Shown here piece after piece: positions 46,073 through 56,095 of a DNA stretch of 64,000 bases; the first letter of the stretch is position 1; each line of letters opens with the position of its first letter. This DNA comes from Xanthobacter flavus (lineage in GTDB: Bacteria; Pseudomonadota; Alphaproteobacteria; Rhizobiales; Xanthobacteraceae). The stretch spans positions 4,919,001 through 4,983,000 of the forward strand of contig NZ_JAGGML010000001.1 in NCBI RefSeq assembly GCF_017875275.1, read 5' to 3'. Under the pieces are notes generated by a model, which saw only the letters and a program-made list of their open reading frames with translations, ran no database searches and was not told where the DNA came from. A program made the position numbers and the translations under genes.

Positions 46073-47563
46073 ATGACCCTTCACACCCGGCCCTCGGAGG
46101 CCAAGAAGCTCATTTCCGGCGCCACCGGCGATTGGGAGGTGGTGATCGGCATGGAAGTGCATGCCCAGGTCGCTTCCAATGCCAAGCTGTTCTCCGGCGC
46201 CTCCACCGCCTTCGGCGGCGAGCCGAACGACCATGTGTCGCTGGTGGATGCGGCCATGCCGGGCATGCTGCCCGTCATCAACAAGGAGTGCGTGGCGCAG
46301 GCGGTGCGCACCGGCCTTGGGCTGAAGGCGGAGATCAACCTGCATTCGGTGTTTGACCGGAAGAACTATTTCTATCCGGACCTCCCGCAGGGCTACCAGA
46401 TCAGCCAGTACAAGCAGCCCGTGGTGGGGGAGGGCGAAGTGATCGTCGACCTGCCGGACGGCGAGAGCTTCACCGTGGGCATCGAGCGCCTGCATCTGGA
46501 ACAGGACGCCGGCAAGTCCATCCACGATCTGTCGCCGACCCTCTCCTTCGTGGACCTCAACCGCTCCGGCGTGGCGCTGATGGAGATCGTCTCCCGCCCC
46601 GACCTGCGCTCGGCGGACGAGGCGAAGGCCTATGTGACCAAGCTGCGCACCATCCTGCGCTATCTCGGCACCTGCGACGGCGACATGGAGAAAGGGAATC
46701 TCCGCGCCGACGTGAACGTCTCCGTGCGCCGGCCCGGCGGCCCGCTCGGCACCCGCTGCGAGATCAAGAACGTCAATTCCATCCGATTCATCGGCCAGGC
46801 GGTGGAGGCGGAAGCCCGCCGGCAGATCGAGATCATCGAGGACGGCGGCACCATCGCCCAGGAAACCCGCCTGTTCGATCCCGGCAAGGGCGAGACGCGG
46901 TCCATGCGCTCCAAGGAAGAGGCGCACGACTACCGCTATTTCCCTGACCCGGATCTCCTGCCCCTCGACATCAAGGCCGAGTGGGTGGAGGCGCTGAAGG
47001 CCGACCTGCCCGAACTGCCGGACGAGAAGAAGGCCCGCTTCATCGCCGACTACGGCCTCTCGCCCTACGACGCCGGCGTGCTGGTGGCCGAGCGCGAGAC
47101 GGCCGACTATTTCGAGCAGGTGGTGGAAGGCGGCGGCGCCAAGCGCGACGGCAAGGCGGCGGCCAACTTCGTCATCAACGAGCTGTTCGGCCGGCTGAAC
47201 AAGGAGGGGAAGGACATCACCTCCTCGCCGGTGACGCCCCACCAGATCGGCGCCATCCTGGACCTCATCGCCGAGGGCACCATCTCGTCCAAGATCGCCA
47301 AGGACCTGTTCGAGATCGTCTTCACCGAGGGCGGCGACCCGCGCGTGGTGGTCGAGGCCCGCGGGATGAAGCAGGTGACCGACACCGGCGCCATCGAGAA
47401 GGTGGTGGACGAGATCATCGCCGCCAATCCGGACAAGGTGGCCCAGGTGCAGGCCAAGCCCACCATGCTCGGCTGGTTCGTCGGCCAGGCCATGAAGGCC
47501 TCCGGCGGCAAGGCGAATCCCCAGGCGCTGAACGATATCCTGAAGGCGAAGCTGGGGATCTGA
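46073..47563 (+). CDS. gatB: Aspartyl/glutamyl-tRNA amidotransferase subunit B
   Basis: 496 residues from the ATG before [14 protein letters not shown]. Blocks: [67 protein letters not shown], and the YqeY-like C-terminal tRNA-binding tail ([18 protein letters not shown]). It binds the misacylated tRNA and performs the phosphorylation/transamidation. It is separated from gatA by the glycosyltransferase gene and has its own upstream region shared with it. Confidence 0.97.
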   Translation: MTLHTRPSEAKKLISGATGDWEVVIGMEVHAQVASNAKLFSGASTAFGGEPNDHVSLVDAAMPGMLPVINKECVAQAVRTGLGLKAEINLHSVFDRKNYFYPDLPQGYQISQYKQPVVGEGEVIVDLPDGESFTVGIERLHLEQDAGKSIHDLSPTLSFVDLNRSGVALMEIVSRPDLRSADEAKAYVTKLRTILRYLGTCDGDMEKGNLRADVNVSVRRPGGPLGTRCEIKNVNSIRFIGQAVEAEARRQIEIIEDGGTIAQETRLFDPGKGETRSMRSKEEAHDYRYFPDPDLLPLDIKAEWVEALKADLPELPDEKKARFIADYGLSPYDAGVLVAERETADYFEQVVEGGGAKRDGKAAANFVINELFGRLNKEGKDITSSPVTPHQIGAILDLIAEGTISSKIAKDLFEIVFTEGGDPRVVVEARGMKQVTDTGAIEKVVDEIIAANPDKVAQVQAKPTMLGWFVGQAMKASGGKANPQALNDILKAKLGI

Positions 47564-47620
47564 GGGGTTTCGCTTCTCTCAGAGAGGGGGAGAAGCGCGC
47601 TGTCGCCGGGCGACCCTAAC

Positions 47621-47742
47621 TCCCTCTCCCCTTGCGGGAGAGGGTAGGGGTGAGGGGTATTGTGCCCCACGAGCCGGCGTTGCTTGCGCGAAGAGAATCT
47701 TACCCCTCACCCCCGGCCCCTCTCCCCCAAGGGGAGAGGGGA
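47621..47742. repeat. Inverted pair of palindromic intergenic elements
   Basis: A plus-oriented copy (47621-47657: CCCTCTCCCC, TTGCGGGAGAGGG, TAGGGGTGAGGGG) faces a reverse copy (47703-47742) between the convergent gatB and lipB genes. The same family is seen near 7.3, 13.2 and 17.8 kb. Confidence 0.8.
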
Positions 47743-47761
47743 GGCCGAATGGCTTCCGCCC

Positions 47762-48487
47762 TTAGCCGAGCGGCTTGCCTGGCACCGTTTCCCCAAACAC
47801 CTCCTCGAACGCCACCCGCATCACCGCATCCACCTCGGCCATGGTCACCGGCAGGCCGAGGTCGGCGAGGCTGGTGACGCCGTGCTCCCTCACGCCGCAG
47901 GGCACGATGCCGCCGAAGTGGGAAAGGTCCGGCTCCACGTTCAGCGAGATGCCGTGGAAGGTCACCCACCGGCGCACGCGGATGCCGATGGCGGCGATCT
48001 TGTCCTCTCCGCCGCCCTTCCTCCTGACCCAGACGCCCACCCGGTCCTCACGCCGTTCGCCGGTGACGTTGAAGGCGGATAGGGTGCCGATGATCCACGC
48101 CTCCAGCGCGCTCACATAGCGCCGCACGTCCGGCGACCGGCGCTTCAGGTCGAGCATCACATAGGCCACCCGCTGGCCGGGACCGTGATAGGTGAACTGG
48201 CCGCCCCGGCCCGTCTCGTAGACGGGGAATCGCGCGTCCACGAGGTCCTCCGGCCGCGCGCTGGTGCCGGCGGTGTAGAGCGGGGGGTGCTCCAGCAGCC
48301 AGACGCATTCGGCCGCCGTACCATCGGCGATGGCCGCGACGCGCGCCTCCATGGCCGCAAGCGCCTCCGGATAGGCGACGAGCCCCTCACTCACCACCCA
48401 CTCCACCGGTGGCGCGGCGGAATCGCTGGGGTGGAAGGCGGTCTCTAGGCTGGCGCGGGTGGCGGCTGGGGGGGCGCTGGCGTTCAT
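47762..48487 (-). CDS. lipB: Octanoyltransferase LipB
   Basis: 241 residues from the ATG before [14 protein letters not shown]. Blocks: [34 protein letters not shown], the catalytic lysine in [19 protein letters not shown] and the acyl-accepting cysteine in [16 protein letters not shown]. It moves octanoyl from ACP to the lipoyl domains of 2-oxoacid dehydrogenases. It converges on gatB over the repeat pair. Confidence 0.95.
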   Translation of the reverse strand: MNASAPPAATRASLETAFHPSDSAAPPVEWVVSEGLVAYPEALAAMEARVAAIADGTAAECVWLLEHPPLYTAGTSARPEDLVDARFPVYETGRGGQFTYHGPGQRVAYVMLDLKRRSPDVRRYVSALEAWIIGTLSAFNVTGERREDRVGVWVRRKGGGEDKIAAIGIRVRRWVTFHGISLNVEPDLSHFGGIVPCGVREHGVTSLADLGLPVTMAEVDAVMRVAFEEVFGETVPGKPLG

Positions 48488-48688
48488 GCGAACTGCTTTA
48501 ATCCATCCGCGCGCCCGGTCCAGCCCCGCCGTCACAGGGTTCGCGGAACCGTCATCCACAGGCCGGGCGCTGTGGTGCAGCTTACCTTTGCCGGGCACTT
48601 GTGGCGGCACATTCGATCTGTTAGACGATGGCCCCCGGCCGGAAGCGGTCCTCTCCCGAGGAACCTGAGGCCGGTGCCATCCCTGACT

Positions 48689-48773
48689 GCGGTCGTGGCG
48701 GAATTGGTAGACGCGCTAGCTTGAGGTGCTAGTGGGGAGACCCGTGGAGGTTCGAGTCCTCTCGTCCGCACCA
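48689..48773 (+). tRNA. tRNA-Leu (anticodon GAG)
   Basis: 85 nt including CCA. Acceptor GCGGTCG/CGTCCGC, anticodon stem CTAGC/GCTAG with loop TTGAGGT giving anticodon GAG, a long variable arm as in class II tRNA, and T-arm GGAGG-TTCGAGT-CCTCT. Position 5:68 is a U-U mismatch in an otherwise perfect acceptor stem. It reads CUC/CUU leucine codons. Confidence 0.93.
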
Positions 48774-48790
48774 GGTTGATCTGGCTTTTG

Positions 48791-48827
48791 AAAAAGGCCC
48801 TCTCCGGTTTTCGGCGAGGGCCTTTTT
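48791..48827 (+). terminator. Rho-independent terminator after tRNA-Leu
   Basis: A 12-bp stem AAAAAGGCCCTC/GAGGGCCTTTTT followed by further Ts, 17 bp past the tRNA 3' end. The symmetrical A/T flanks let it also serve the convergent LysE-type gene. Confidence 0.9.
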
Positions 48828-48846
48828 CGTTTTCCGCATCTGTCGC

Positions 48847-49500
48847 TCAGAGCCGGGAGAACACCCGCAGCAGCACGAGGATGCCTGCGACGGCGAGCAG
48901 GCCGCCGATGCAGGTGTCCGCCGCCAGGCGCATCTTCAGGTAGAGGCGGCGGGCAGGCGGAGCCGAGAAGAGCAGGGCGAGAATACCGAACCAACCGGCG
49001 GCCACGGAAAACACCAGCACGGGGCTGGCGAACATCGCTTCCCGTCCGGCCGCCGCGGCGAGCAGTCCGCCCGAGGCCAGGAAGAACGACAGCGACATAG
49101 GGTTGGTCGCTGCCGTGAGGAAGCCGAGGCGGAAGGCTTCGCGCCCTGTTCGCTGCACCACGGCCTGAGGTGCCATCCCTGCGTGGCCGCGTGAGCTCCA
49201 GACCTCAAGCAGGCAGCTGATTCCCGCCCGCAGGAGGAGCACGGCGTAAAGGAGGCAGAACGCCAGCTGGAGCCACCCCAGGTCGCCCGATGGATTAATG
49301 CCGCTCAGGAAGAGGAGGCCGATGACAACCGCGGTGACATTGGCCGTGGCACCCGCCGAGACACCGAGCGCTGCCGCCAGTCCGATGGGCCGGCCCGCGA
49401 GGCTGGCGCGGCTGACCACCAGGAAGTTGGCGCCGGGCACCAGGACCATGGCCGCATAGGTGCCTGCGAAGACCATAAGGGCAGGCGGTGCATCGGACAT
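48847..49500 (-). CDS. LysE family amino-acid exporter
   Basis: 217 residues, about six membrane segments. Start MSDAPPALMVFAGTYAAMVLVPGANFLVVSR carries the conserved PGP-like N-terminal motif of the family; the block GFLTAATNPMSLSFFLASGG matches the central NP-containing loop. These proteins export amino acids or homoserine-like compounds; the substrate is unknown. A longer start at 49602 is possible but precedes the conserved N-terminus. Confidence 0.85.
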   Translation of the reverse strand: MSDAPPALMVFAGTYAAMVLVPGANFLVVSRASLAGRPIGLAAALGVSAGATANVTAVVIGLLFLSGINPSGDLGWLQLAFCLLYAVLLLRAGISCLLEVWSSRGHAGMAPQAVVQRTGREAFRLGFLTAATNPMSLSFFLASGGLLAAAAGREAMFASPVLVFSVAAGWFGILALLFSAPPARRLYLKMRLAADTCIGGLLAVAGILVLLRVFSRL

Positions 49501-49615
49501 GCCATCGTCTCCGCATTTCGTGCGGAGGGATATGCACACCCAGATGCCACAAGCGCTTCCCTCAAACGCTGGATGCCGTTGCGACAGAGGACGAACCTTC
49601 ACCGCGCATCGCCGA

Positions 49616-50386
49616 TCAGGAGGCTGGCTTGGGCACCATGTGAACGACGCTGTAGCCGTTCTGCTTCAAGGCCTTGAGGAAGGCGGGAATCATTGACGCG
49701 GTATAGGGCTTGGTGTCGTGGAACAGCACGATGCCGCCGCCCGTCGCTTCAAGCCGCTTCATCACGAGGTCCAGCTCGGCCTCCGGCGTCATCACGTTCC
49801 AGTCGCTGGCCCACAGGTCTGCGCCGAACACGGCGATGCCCTTGCGGTCGAGATACTCCAAGAGCTGCGGCGTCGAGGCGAATCCCGGGAAGCGGAAGAA
49901 GGGCACGCGCGGCGCCGTCCCGGCCGCGCCATAGGCGGCCGCATCGTCCGCCGCCAAGCCACGCTCGATCTCCTTCACAGCGGCGTCGAAGGGGATTTTC
50001 GCCAGCGTCGCCGACGGATGGGTCATGGTGTGATGGGCGACGGTGTGGCCCTCGGCCAGTTCCCGCTTCACCAATTGAGGCCGGGCACGGGCATTTTCGC
50101 CGATGAGGAAGAAGGTGGCGCGCACGCATTCCGCCTTCAGCGCGTCGAGCACGGCGGCCGTGGTGGTCGGCCATGGCCCGTCGTCGAAGGTCAGCACGAC
50201 CTCCTTCGGCGCCAGCGGCAAGGTATCGGGGAAGGATTTCTTGCCGACGCGCAGGCCCTTGGGGGCGATCTCCATCACCCGCGCGGTGCCCAGCGCCTCC
50301 GGCCCGCAGGCGAGCGCCGGGCCGGGCGCGCAGAGGAGCAGGGACGCCGCCAGCAGGAGGCGAGGGAGGTGGCCTCTCCGCGTCAT
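49616..50386 (-). CDS. Polysaccharide deacetylase (NodB-type), exported
   Basis: 256 residues. A signal peptide (HLPRLLLAASLLLCAPGPALA) is followed by the NodB domain: motif 1 LTFDDGPWPTT with the catalytic aspartates, motif 2 HTVAHHTMTHPS with the metal histidines, motif 3 FFRFPGFASTP and motif 4 GADLWASDWNV. It removes acetyl groups from a polysaccharide or peptidoglycan in the periplasm. It lies just downstream of aroC (13 bp), but a functional link is unlikely. Confidence 0.87.
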   Translation of the reverse strand: MTRRGHLPRLLLAASLLLCAPGPALACGPEALGTARVMEIAPKGLRVGKKSFPDTLPLAPKEVVLTFDDGPWPTTTAAVLDALKAECVRATFFLIGENARARPQLVKRELAEGHTVAHHTMTHPSATLAKIPFDAAVKEIERGLAADDAAAYGAAGTAPRVPFFRFPGFASTPQLLEYLDRKGIAVFGADLWASDWNVMTPEAELDLVMKRLEATGGGIVLFHDTKPYTASMIPAFLKALKQNGYSVVHMVPKPAS

Positions 50387-50399
50387 GCCGCCTCCGCCG

Positions 50400-51515
50400 T
50401 CATCCTTCAGGGAACGGCCAGGCCGGGCTCTGGCCCACCTGTCCGCGATGGCGGATCAGGTGATCGGCCAGCACGCACCACACCATGGCCTCGCCCACCG
50501 GCACGGCGCGGATGCCGACGCACGGGTCGTGGCGGCCCTTGGTGAAGATGTCCGCTTCCTGCCCCGTCCGGTCCACGGTCTGGCGCGGGGTGAGGATCGA
50601 GGAGGTCGGCTTCACCGCGAATCGCGCGACGATGGGCGCGCCGGTGGAGATGCCGCCGAGGATGCCGCCGGCATGGTTGGCGAGGAAGTGCGGCCGACCC
50701 TCATTGCCGAGGCGCATCTCGTCCGCATTCTCTTCGCCGGTGAGCCGCGCGGCGTTGAAGCCCTCGCCGATCTCGACGCCTTTGGCGGCATTGATTCCCA
50801 TGAGGGCCGCTGCGAGGTCGCCGTCGAGCTTGGCATAGAGCGGCGCGCCGAGGCCGGGCGGAACGCCCTCCGCCACAAGCTCGATCACCGCCCCCACCGA
50901 GGAGCCGGCCTTGCGGATGGCGTCGAGATAGTCCTCGAACAGCGGTACGGTGCCGGGGTCCGGGCAGAAGAAGGGGTTGTTGCCCACCTCATCCCAGTCC
51001 CAGCGGCTGCGGTCGATCTCGATTTCGCCGATGCGCACCACGGCGCCGCGCACGGTCACGCCCGGCAGCACCTTCGCGGCAATGGCGCCGGCTGCGACCC
51101 GCGTCGCCGTCTCGCGCGCCGAGGAGCGGCCGCCGCCGCGATGGTCGCGGATGCCGTATTTGATGTCGTAGGTGAAATCCGCATGGCCGGGCCGGTAGGC
51201 GCCAGCGATGTCGGCGTAATCCTTCGACCTCTGGTCCACGTTCTCGATCAGCAGGGCGATGGGGGTGCCGGTGGTGACCAGGCCGCCCTCGGGATGGGGC
51301 AGGGTGCCGGAGAGCACCTTCACCGCGTCCGGCTCGCGGCGCTGGGTGGTGAAGCGCGACTGGCCCGGCCGCCGCCGGTCGAGGGCCGCCTGCACCTCAT
51401 CGAGGGTGAAGCGCACGTTGGGCGGGCAGCCGTCCACCACGCAGCCGATGGCGACGCCGTGGCTTTCGCCGAAGGTGGTGACGCGGAACATGTGGCCGAA
51501 GGTATTGAACGACAT
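50400..51515 (-). CDS. aroC: Chorismate synthase
   Basis: 371 residues from the ATG before [19 protein letters not shown]; the upstream in-frame stretch is not conserved. Blocks: [46 protein letters not shown] and [21 protein letters not shown]. It makes chorismate with reduced FMN, feeding the TrpE/TrpG reaction encoded 36 kb away. It is divergent from the CNNM-type gene. Confidence 0.97.
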   Translation of the reverse strand: MSFNTFGHMFRVTTFGESHGVAIGCVVDGCPPNVRFTLDEVQAALDRRRPGQSRFTTQRREPDAVKVLSGTLPHPEGGLVTTGTPIALLIENVDQRSKDYADIAGAYRPGHADFTYDIKYGIRDHRGGGRSSARETATRVAAGAIAAKVLPGVTVRGAVVRIGEIEIDRSRWDWDEVGNNPFFCPDPGTVPLFEDYLDAIRKAGSSVGAVIELVAEGVPPGLGAPLYAKLDGDLAAALMGINAAKGVEIGEGFNAARLTGEENADEMRLGNEGRPHFLANHAGGILGGISTGAPIVARFAVKPTSSILTPRQTVDRTGQEADIFTKGRHDPCVGIRAVPVGEAMVWCVLADHLIRHRGQVGQSPAWPFPEG

Positions 51516-51670
51516 GGCGCCCTGGGGTCCTAAAGATGCTCCCGGCTCAATAGACGAGGACGGGCAGCAAGGAAACGTCCTGCGACTCACGGCGCAATTG
51601 TGGCCCGGTCGTCACACAGCACGGCCATCCTGTGCTATGAGGAGCGCCGACGGAGCACTCATTCCCCGCC

Positions 51671-52999
51671 ATGCCCTTACTCGAGATCCTGATCGTCATC
51701 GTTCTGGTGTTGCTCAACGCGGTTCTTGCAGCAGCGGAATTGTCCATCGTTTCCTCCCGGCCGGCCCGCCTGCAGTCCCTTGCGGACCGCGGCAACAAGG
51801 GCGCGAAGGCAGCGCTCAAGCTGGGTGAGGACCCCGGGCGTTTTCTGTCCACGGTTCAGATCGGCATCACGCTGATCGGCATCCTGGCCGGTGCCTTTTC
51901 CGGTGCAAGCCTGGGCGACCAGCTCGGCCTGGCGCTGGAGGGGGCCGGCCTGCCAGTCAGCGTCGCCCATCCGTTGGGCTATACGGCGGTGGTGGCCGCC
52001 ATCACCTATGTCTCGCTGGTGATCGGCGAACTCATCCCCAAGCGGCTGGCGCTCCAAAATGCCGAGCCGCTCGCCTCCGTCCTCGCGCCGCTTATGATCG
52101 GCCTGTCGAAGGTCGCGGCCCCGGCCGTCTGGCTGCTGGACGCTTCGACCCGTGCCGTGCTGGCGCTGCTTGGCCGGCGGGGCGATCGCTCCAGTTCGGT
52201 CACCGACGAGGAGATCCGCGCCATCATCACCGAGGCGGAGACCGCCGGCGTCATCGATCCGGCCGAGCGCCGCATGATTTCTGGTGTCATGCGGCTGGCC
52301 GACCGGCCGGTGACGGCCATCATGACGCCGCGGCCCGACGTGGAATGGGTGGACATCTCCAAGGACGCCGAAGAGGTGCGCCATGTCCTCCTCACCACGC
52401 CTCATTCGCGCCTGCCCGCCTGCGACGGCTCGCCGGAGGAGACCATCGGCGTCATCCAGGCCAAGCGCATCCTCGACGCCTATCTGAAGGGCGAGCGGCC
52501 GGACCCGCGGCAGTACGTGCAGACCGTGCCTTTCATCGTGGAGAATGTCGGGGCGCTGGAGGCCATGCGCATCCTGCGCGGGGCCGAGGTGCCCATGGCC
52601 ATCGTGGTGGACGAGTATGGCGACATGGCTGGCGTAGTAACCGGATACGATCTCCTCCTCGCCATTACCGGCTCGGTGGAAGCCGGATCGGAGCCCGGCG
52701 AGGTTCATGTCGAGCGCCATGTGGTCCAGCGGCACGACGGCAGCTATCTCGTGGCCGGCGACACGCCGGTGGACGAGCTGCGCGATCTGCTCGATGTCGC
52801 CCTGCCCACGGACGAGGGCTATCACACGGTCGCCGGCTTCGCGCTGTCCCACCTCAAGGAATTGCCGGAGGAAGGCGAGGTCTTCACCGCGCTCGGCTGG
52901 CGGTTCGAGATCGTCGACATGGACGGCCGCCGGATCGACAAGCTACTGGTGTCGCGACCCCGCGTCCTGCACCGGCAGGAGGTTGCCGGGCAGGGCTGA
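51671..52999 (+). CDS. Hemolysin family / CNNM-type membrane protein (DUF21-CBS-CorC_HlyC)
   Basis: 442 residues. Four membrane segments of the DUF21 domain (VLVLLNAVLAAAELSIVSSR, GITLIGILAGAFSGASLGD), then a CBS pair (VTAIMTPRPDVEWVD, the PHSRLPACDGSPEE block) and a CorC_HlyC C-terminal domain (DGSYLVAGDTPVDELRDLL, GFALSHLKELPEEGE). Relatives handle magnesium or cobalt efflux or are labelled hemolysins; the ion is not certain here. It is divergent from aroC (156 bp). Confidence 0.88.
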   Translation: MPLLEILIVIVLVLLNAVLAAAELSIVSSRPARLQSLADRGNKGAKAALKLGEDPGRFLSTVQIGITLIGILAGAFSGASLGDQLGLALEGAGLPVSVAHPLGYTAVVAAITYVSLVIGELIPKRLALQNAEPLASVLAPLMIGLSKVAAPAVWLLDASTRAVLALLGRRGDRSSSVTDEEIRAIITEAETAGVIDPAERRMISGVMRLADRPVTAIMTPRPDVEWVDISKDAEEVRHVLLTTPHSRLPACDGSPEETIGVIQAKRILDAYLKGERPDPRQYVQTVPFIVENVGALEAMRILRGAEVPMAIVVDEYGDMAGVVTGYDLLLAITGSVEAGSEPGEVHVERHVVQRHDGSYLVAGDTPVDELRDLLDVALPTDEGYHTVAGFALSHLKELPEEGEVFTALGWRFEIVDMDGRRIDKLLVSRPRVLHRQEVAGQG

Positions 53000-53022
53000 G
53001 GCCCCGCCCGCGCCTGTTGGCT

Positions 53023-53775
53023 TCAATCCCGACGGGCGAGGGAGCGCAGGAAGCCCTCGTATTCCTCGGTCAGCTCCATATCCACGCCAAAGGCATTCTT
53101 CAGCAGGATGTTGGCGATGAAGGGCTGGTCGTTGCGCTTCTCGTCCAGCGTGTCCCGCAGCACGGGCACCGTGTCCTCGATGTGCTTGAGGAAGGCGATT
53201 CCCTTTTCCAGCGTCTCGGTCCACTTCGCGCGGTGCCACAGGGCCAGCGGGTACATGATCTCGTGGACGAAGTTGGATTTGCGCGCCTTCTCGAAGAAGC
53301 GCAGGCCCGCGCTCCAGTTCTCCTTGGCACGCAGCGGCGGGGGCGGGATGTCGCCCAGCAGCATCTTCTTGCCGGCCTGACCCACGAAATCCTCGAGCGT
53401 GATGGGCGTCTCGATGTTGGTGCGGAAATGCCAGAGGGCGAAATTGCCCGGATACTCCTTGCCCCACGCCTCGATGAAGGCCGCCTCCACCTTGTCCACG
53501 GCGGCTTTGTCGCCTTTCAGCGCGGCCGTCATGCAGAAGGCGAACATGGCGTCGTTCGCGACATTGTGGACACCGCCATTGGCGAGGTCCGCCGCCGTCA
53601 GGATGGGGGTCTTGCCATCCGCCGGCACGCTCGCATCCCCGGCGCGCAGGGCGGAGATGAACTTGGTGATTTCCAGCCAGCCCATGTAGTGGGCGATGAA
53701 GGCGTCCGGATCCACATGGACGATGGCGAGGTTGAGCGGCATCTTCCGCTTCTGCAATTCGGCCATGTCGGTCAT
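53023..53775 (-). CDS. Uncharacterised cytoplasmic protein
   Basis: 250 residues from the ATG before TDMAELQKRKMPLN. No family recognised. It is soluble, with no signal or membrane segment, and mixed alpha-helical text such as VHVDPDAFIAHYMGWLEITK and HRAKWTETLEKGIAFLKHIE, with several conserved-looking tryptophans. Codon use matches neighbouring core genes, so it is likely a real native gene. It ends 23 bp from the stop of the convergent CNNM-type gene. Confidence 0.65.
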   Translation of the reverse strand: MTDMAELQKRKMPLNLAIVHVDPDAFIAHYMGWLEITKFISALRAGDASVPADGKTPILTAADLANGGVHNVANDAMFAFCMTAALKGDKAAVDKVEAAFIEAWGKEYPGNFALWHFRTNIETPITLEDFVGQAGKKMLLGDIPPPPLRAKENWSAGLRFFEKARKSNFVHEIMYPLALWHRAKWTETLEKGIAFLKHIEDTVPVLRDTLDEKRNDQPFIANILLKNAFGVDMELTEEYEGFLRSLARRD

Positions 53776-53916
53776 GAAATGTCCCCCCGGGCTCGGGTGA
53801 AAAGGCGTCAAGAAAAGACGCCGCCCGTCGCGTTCACGACACAGGCGCCGGCTCTACCCGGTTGAGACAGCAAGAAAAATGCCAAGGGAAATGGCGGGTG
53901 CGGGCGGCGCGGCGCC

Positions 53917-54504
53917 TCAGTCCGCGACCTCGAACCCACCCTGCGCGACGACGTAGACCGCGCCCTGGCGCACCGGCAGGTTTGAGGCCTCGGCCTCGGG
54001 CATCCCGGCCTTCACATGCAGAAGGGCGCGGATGACACCGCCGTGGGTGACGATGACGGTGTCCTGATCGATCTCGGTGCAGGCCGCGCTGACGCGCTCG
54101 CAGAGGGTGCGGTAGCTCTCGCCACCGGGGGGCGCGAAGTTCCAGGGGTCGAGATCGCGCCGGCGCACCGCGTCATAGTCTCGGCGGCGCAACTCGGGCC
54201 AGGTCTGCCCCTCCCAGATGCCGAAGGATATCTCAGCGAAGCGGATGTCGGTCTTGAAGTCACCAACCGGCAGATCGAGGCCGGTGCGCAGGATGCGCAT
54301 GGTCTCCACCGCCCGGGACAGGGGGCTGGAGACATAGGCCAGCGCGCGGGTGTCGCCAGCGAGCTGGGCCAGGACGCGGCCCACCTGTCCCGCCTGAATC
54401 CGGCCGAGCGGGTTCAGCGGCACGTCGCGGCGCCCCTGCAGCCGGCCCACCACGTTCCAGTCTGTCTCGCCATGGCGGACGAGGAAAAAGCGTCGCGTGG
54501 TCAT
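53917..54504 (-). CDS. Histidine phosphatase (phosphoglycerate mutase-like) family protein
   Basis: 195 residues from the ATG before TTRRFFLVRHGETDWN. The RHGE motif provides the phosphorylated histidine; YVSSPLSRAVETMRIL, FGIWEGQTWPELRRR and VIVTHGGVIRALLH complete the phosphatase site. It could be cobC-like or a broad phosphatase; no cobalamin genes are nearby. It follows the secreted-protein gene by 35 bp in the same direction. Confidence 0.85.
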   Translation of the reverse strand: MTTRRFFLVRHGETDWNVVGRLQGRRDVPLNPLGRIQAGQVGRVLAQLAGDTRALAYVSSPLSRAVETMRILRTGLDLPVGDFKTDIRFAEISFGIWEGQTWPELRRRDYDAVRRRDLDPWNFAPPGGESYRTLCERVSAACTEIDQDTVIVTHGGVIRALLHVKAGMPEAEASNLPVRQGAVYVVAQGGFEVAD

Positions 54505-54539
54505 CGCTCTCCGGCCCGCCCCCTCGGGCGCGGCGTCAG

Positions 54540-55070
54540 TCACCGCGGCGGAATGGTGATTACGTGATCGTACCAGGCGCCGCGCGGCGGGTAGGTGACG
54601 CGCAGCGCAATTGTGGAGCCCGGCGCCGCCTTGCCCTTGAAGCTCACGATGAGCCCCTTGGCTGGCTGGCCGAGGCACCGGGTCGTGTGCCCGCCGTCGA
54701 TGCCGGTGGCGACGAAGCGGCCATACTGGATGCCGACCTTGCCGCCGGGCGGCGCGGAGAGCACCTGGATGGCGGGAATCTGCGTCTGCTGGCAGTTGTA
54801 GTCGGACGTGCCGGCAGCGAAGAGCGCGCTGCGGCTGCCGCCGCCGCCGATCATGAAGCTGACGCCATATTCCGGCGGCGTCACATAGTCCGGGAAAACC
54901 GCGCCGCCGGGACCGAACACGCGGTCGCGCAGCGGATACTGCTCGAAGGAGGGCGGGCTCTGCGCCAGCGCGCCGCCAGCCGTCGGGAGCATTCCGGCCG
55001 ATATGGCCACGGCGAGGGTGGCAAGGCCGGCAAGCGGGCGACGTGCCACCTGGAGATTAAGCGCCGTCAT
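54540..55070 (-). CDS. Exported protein of unknown function
   Basis: 176 residues. A signal peptide (ARRPLAGLATLAVAISAGML) likely ends near residue 37 (ALAQ). The mature part is Gly/Pro-rich with a DYNCQQTQIP segment and a final RVTYPPRGAWYDHVITIPP. Two cysteines remain after cleavage, suggesting a disulfide. No family recognised. It starts 32 bp downstream of fabI in the same direction. Confidence 0.65.
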   Translation of the reverse strand: MTALNLQVARRPLAGLATLAVAISAGMLPTAGGALAQSPPSFEQYPLRDRVFGPGGAVFPDYVTPPEYGVSFMIGGGGSRSALFAAGTSDYNCQQTQIPAIQVLSAPPGGKVGIQYGRFVATGIDGGHTTRCLGQPAKGLIVSFKGKAAPGSTIALRVTYPPRGAWYDHVITIPPR

Positions 55071-55102
55071 CGTCGTTCTCCTAGAGCGCGCGGGCGCCGG
55101 TC

Positions 55103-55930
55103 TCAGTCGCGGACGAGGGCGAGGTCCGGCGCGTCGGGGTGCTTCATGCCCACAATATGGTACCCGGCATCCACATGATGCACCTCGCCGGTCACACCGC
55201 GCGACAAATCGGAGAGCAGATAAACGCCGGTGTCGCCCACCTCGTCGGTGGTCACGGTGCGGCGCAGCGGCGAGTTCAGCTCGTTCCACTTCAGGATGTA
55301 GCGGAAATCACCGATTCCCGAGGCGGCCAGCGTCTTGATCGGACCGGCGGAGATGGCGTTCACGCGGATCGCCTTGGGGCCGAGGTCGGCGGCAAGATAG
55401 CGCACGCTGGCCTCCAGCGCCGCCTTGGCCACGCCCATGACGTTGTAGTGGGGCATCCACTTCTCCGCACCGTAATAGGTGAGCGTGATGAGCGAGCCGC
55501 CATTGGTCATCAGCTTCTCGGCCCGCTGCGCGACGGCGGTGAAGGAGTAGCAGGAGATGAACATGGTCTTGGTGAAATTGTCGCCCGTGGTGTCCACGTA
55601 GCGGCCGTCCAGCTCGTCCTTGTTGGAGAAGGCGATGCAATGAACCACGAAATCCAGCGTGCCGAACAGGCGCTCGGTCTCGGCGAAGATGGCATCCAGC
55701 GTCTCCGGCTCGGTCACGTCGCAATGGCCGACCAGATGACCGCCCAGTTCGGCCGCCAGTGGCTCCACCCGCTTCTTCAGCGCTTCACCCTGATAGGTGA
55801 GGGCGAGTTCGGCACCGTGGGCGCGGGCCGACTTGGCGATTCCATAGGCGATGGATCGATTGTTGGCGACACCGAGAATCAGCCCGCGCTTGCCCTTCAG
55901 AAGACCGCTCGCGAAACCGTCCGTCGCCAT
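55103..55930 (-). CDS. fabI: Enoyl-[acyl-carrier-protein] reductase (NADH) FabI
   Basis: 275 residues. The NAD fingerprint LILGVANNRSIAYGIAK is at 17-33; the catalytic tyrosine and lysine follow the Y-x6-K pattern with Tyr162 and Lys169 in MPHYNVMGVAKAALEA, with a preceding Tyr152. It performs the last reduction of fatty-acid elongation and is the target of triclosan-like inhibitors in FabI organisms. A region of 165 bp separates it from the divergent tRNA-Pro. Confidence 0.95.
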   Translation of the reverse strand: MATDGFASGLLKGKRGLILGVANNRSIAYGIAKSARAHGAELALTYQGEALKKRVEPLAAELGGHLVGHCDVTEPETLDAIFAETERLFGTLDFVVHCIAFSNKDELDGRYVDTTGDNFTKTMFISCYSFTAVAQRAEKLMTNGGSLITLTYYGAEKWMPHYNVMGVAKAALEASVRYLAADLGPKAIRVNAISAGPIKTLAASGIGDFRYILKWNELNSPLRRTVTTDEVGDTGVYLLSDLSRGVTGEVHHVDAGYHIVGMKHPDAPDLALVRD

Positions 55931-56095
55931 AGACCCAACTCCACATGCTCAAGCCATTGAAACCCATGGTCCTGCCGGAAGACGCACCATGAGCGCGCTT
56001 CCTATGGCATGGGGCCATCCACCGTTCAAGCGAAGCTGCCGCGTCGTACCCCTTGCATCCCCCCGGAGCGGATGCTAGATGCGGCGCCTCTGGAT

